Origin: JANMCE01 sp963791625
GTDB taxonomy: Bacteria; Actinomycetota; Acidimicrobiia; Acidimicrobiales; Ilumatobacteraceae
Direction of reading: 5' to 3'
Assembly (NCBI GenBank): GCA_963791625.1
Contig: CAWBTA010000009.1
Coordinates: forward strand, 30,827-94,826
DNA: 64,000 nt
The notes under the pieces are model-generated. The model was not told where the DNA came from, did no database searches, and was given only the letters and a program-made list of their open reading frames with translations. Shown here in pieces: positions 62,624 to 64,000 of the stretch. Position 1 is the first letter of the stretch. Every line of letters starts with the position of its first letter. The translations under genes and the position numbers were made by a program.

Positions 62624-63780
62624 GGCCGCACCGTTCGGAAAAAGGTGCGGATGTCATCCACCAGTTCGACCGGATGTTCCAACGCCGCGAAGTGGCCACC
62701 ATGCGGCATCTTGGTCCAGTGCGTGATGTTGAAACGGGCCTTCGCCCAGGCCAGCGGCGGCCGGTACAGCTCTTTCGGAAACACGGCTGCGCCCACCGGG
62801 ATTTCAACTCGGCCTTTGACCGTTCGGAACGACGACTGCTTCCCGAGCGTCTCGTAGTAGAGCCGCATTGACGAGTTGATGGTGTTGGTCACCCAGTAGA
62901 TCGTGAGGTTGGTGCACAGCTCGTCACGAGTGACGGTGGAGAACACATCACCCTCGTTGTCGGTCCAGGTTTGGAACTTCTCCACGATCCACCCGGCGAG
63001 GCCGGCGGGTGAGTCACTCAGGCCGTAACTCAGCGACTGCGGTTTGGTCTGCTGAATCTTCTGGTAGCCCGTCTCCTGCTCCTGGAAATGCATCATGGCC
63101 GTCACACCATCCATCTCATCAGGCTCAACCCCCTCGAGCGGATTGGCTGGATCGGGCGGCCCGACGGCCACCATGTTCAGATGGATGCCGAACAACTGCT
63201 CGGGAGCAATCAACCCCATGTGAGCCGTCGCAATCGCGCCCCAATCACCACCCTGCGCGCCGTAGCGCTCATAACCGAGGCGCGCCATCAGCGCCACGTT
63301 GGTCTTGGCAACTTCACCGATGTCGAAGCCACGCCGGGTCGTCGGGCCCGAGAAGCCGTAGCCGGGCATCGACGGCGCAACGACGTGAAAGGCATCCTTC
63401 GCCTCACCGCCGAACACGGTGGGGTCGGTCAGCGGGCCGAGCACCTTCAGGAACTCGGCGACCGAACCCGGCCAACCATGGGTGAGGCACAACGGCATCG
63501 CATCAGCGTGCTTCGAACGGGCATGGATGAAGTGGACATGGGTGTCGTCAAGGGTCGTCTCGAACTGCGGCCACACGTTCAGAGCCGCTTCGGCCGGCCG
63601 CCAGTCGTACTGGTGCAGCCAGTAGTTGCAGAGGTCCTGCACCGTCGCCAGATCGGCGCCGTACTCCCGACCCGTTCCCGAAAGCTGATCGGGCCAACGC
63701 GTGCGCGCCAACCGCTCCCGCAGATCAACCAACACGTCCTCGGCCACTGCGATCTTGAAAGGGATGATCTCGTCGTCCAT
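62620..63780 (-). CDS. Epoxide hydrolase (EHN-type alpha/beta hydrolase)
   Basis: A 386-residue alpha/beta hydrolase with the N-terminal EHN domain (VLVDLRERLARTRWPDQL, WLHQYDWRPAEAALN). Oxyanion HGWPGS, nucleophile Asp in GAQGGDWGAIA, Tyr-rich cap, and catalytic His in MPHGGHFAALE. It hydrolyses epoxides to diols; the physiological substrate is unknown. ATG 63780 has TACCAT 7 nt upstream. It forms an unusual operon with folP (ATGA overlap). Confidence 0.92.
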   Translation of the reverse strand: MDDEIIPFKIAVAEDVLVDLRERLARTRWPDQLSGTGREYGADLATVQDLCNYWLHQYDWRPAEAALNVWPQFETTLDDTHVHFIHARSKHADAMPLCLTHGWPGSVAEFLKVLGPLTDPTVFGGEAKDAFHVVAPSMPGYGFSGPTTRRGFDIGEVAKTNVALMARLGYERYGAQGGDWGAIATAHMGLIAPEQLFGIHLNMVAVGPPDPANPLEGVEPDEMDGVTAMMHFQEQETGYQKIQQTKPQSLSYGLSDSPAGLAGWIVEKFQTWTDNEGDVFSTVTRDELCTNLTIYWVTNTINSSMRLYYETLGKQSSFRTVKGRVEIPVGAAVFPKELYRPPLAWAKARFNITHWTKMPHGGHFAALEHPVELVDDIRTFFRTVRP

Positions 63781-64000
63781 CCGGCTGATGGTAACGCCGC
63801 CGCAACCAGTGAGCCCGGCTGGCAGCGACTATGACCGCGGTCCATTTATAGGGATCTGTGGCATTTGCCTAGTCGGTCGTCGTCGGTCCGGCGTGTCTGT
63901 AGTCGCCCGAGGTTGTGGGACTACCTCCAGCGCCTACAGAACACAAAGATCCGGCCGCGGGTGAGACCAGGGCGCCTGGCAGAGCTGCCGGGTCCGGCGC
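63781..64000. other. Gene-free end segment with a branched hairpin
   Basis: No convincing ORF in the last 220 bp. At 63893-63944 an outer stem (GTGT plus CTGTAG with CTACAG plus ACAC, one bulge) encloses GAGGT/ACCTC around a 9-nt loop. It could be part of a longer structured RNA or an untranslated leader that continues past the window edge. Confidence 0.3.

Overview
The window is high-GC bacterial chromosome from an actinobacterium, most likely a member of the class Acidimicrobiia. The evidence is a fused E2-E1 oxoglutarate decarboxylase without a lipoyl domain (Kgd type), a mycothiol S-conjugate amidase, the mismatch endonuclease NucS, a UvrD2-type helicase with a C-terminal HRDC domain, actinobacterial small families (DUF3039, DUF4031, TIGR03085), a WS/DGAT acyltransferase, and two secreted proteins built from an extracellular repeat often seen in Acidimicrobiia. 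No rRNA, tRNA, phage, transposase or CRISPR array was seen.

Layout. 1-9 kb: end of uvrD2, an AbiEi/DUF559 nuclease-like gene with a palindrome at its 5' side, xth, an NYN ribonuclease with a Lys/Ala tail, kgd and a cupredoxin lipoprotein. 9-20 kb: a PuuD-like membrane protein, a GGDEF-EAL protein with a degenerate cyclase site, a candidate structured RNA, ettA, cysQ, a small basic ORF, a DUF3048 protein with three tandem repeats, and an ABC1 kinase. 20-31 kb: nucS, a serine hydrolase lipoprotein, a second DUF559 gene bracketed by two near-identical palindromes, an SDR, a roadblock protein, a geranylgeranyl-reductase-type flavoprotein, a nitronate monooxygenase, a Uma2 nuclease, an M20 peptidase and an MFS exporter. 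31-46 kb: an ECF sigma/partner/MscS operon, an acyl-CoA synthetase, a Bax-inhibitor protein, an M23 peptidase, a RecB-like nuclease, PAP2, WS/DGAT, an SDR, DUF2207, pabB-pabC fusion and nudC. 46-64 kb: SNase lipoprotein, YdjC deacetylase, SCP2-like/mca, PEBP, rhomboid, a RadC/JAB-like protein, DUF4031-FmdB, udk-DUF3039, a second small basic ORF, isochorismatase, fasciclin, an ABC-F ATPase, an ACT protein, an AbiEii-type toxin-antitoxin pair, GNAT, folP and an epoxide hydrolase.

Three patterns run across the window. (1) About thirty first genes of transcription units have a TAnnnT hexamer 6-10 nt before the start codon and usually no Shine-Dalgarno, the signature of leaderless mRNAs; I used it to choose starts. 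(2) Six promoters carry an extra element with the geometry of the mycobacterial PafBC (RecA-independent DNA damage) promoter: TGTC-like core, 12 nt, TA/CA-nnnT. They precede a RecB-like nuclease, a Uma2 nuclease, a DUF559 nuclease-like gene, a RadC/JAB-like gene and both copies of an undescribed small basic protein (core LQANRRR). This is the strongest candidate for an undescribed system: a damage-type regulon of accessory nucleases and small proteins. (3) The two DUF559 genes each have a palindrome 34-47 bp upstream of the start, and one is bracketed by a pair, which suggests a palindrome-associated nuclease cassette.

A caution: seven places in five otherwise well-conserved genes need one base removed to restore the reading frame (NYN protein, GGDEF-EAL twice, geranylgeranyl reductase, M20 peptidase twice, pabBC 3' end). 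All are apparent +1 insertions, which fits residual assembly error better than independent gene decay.
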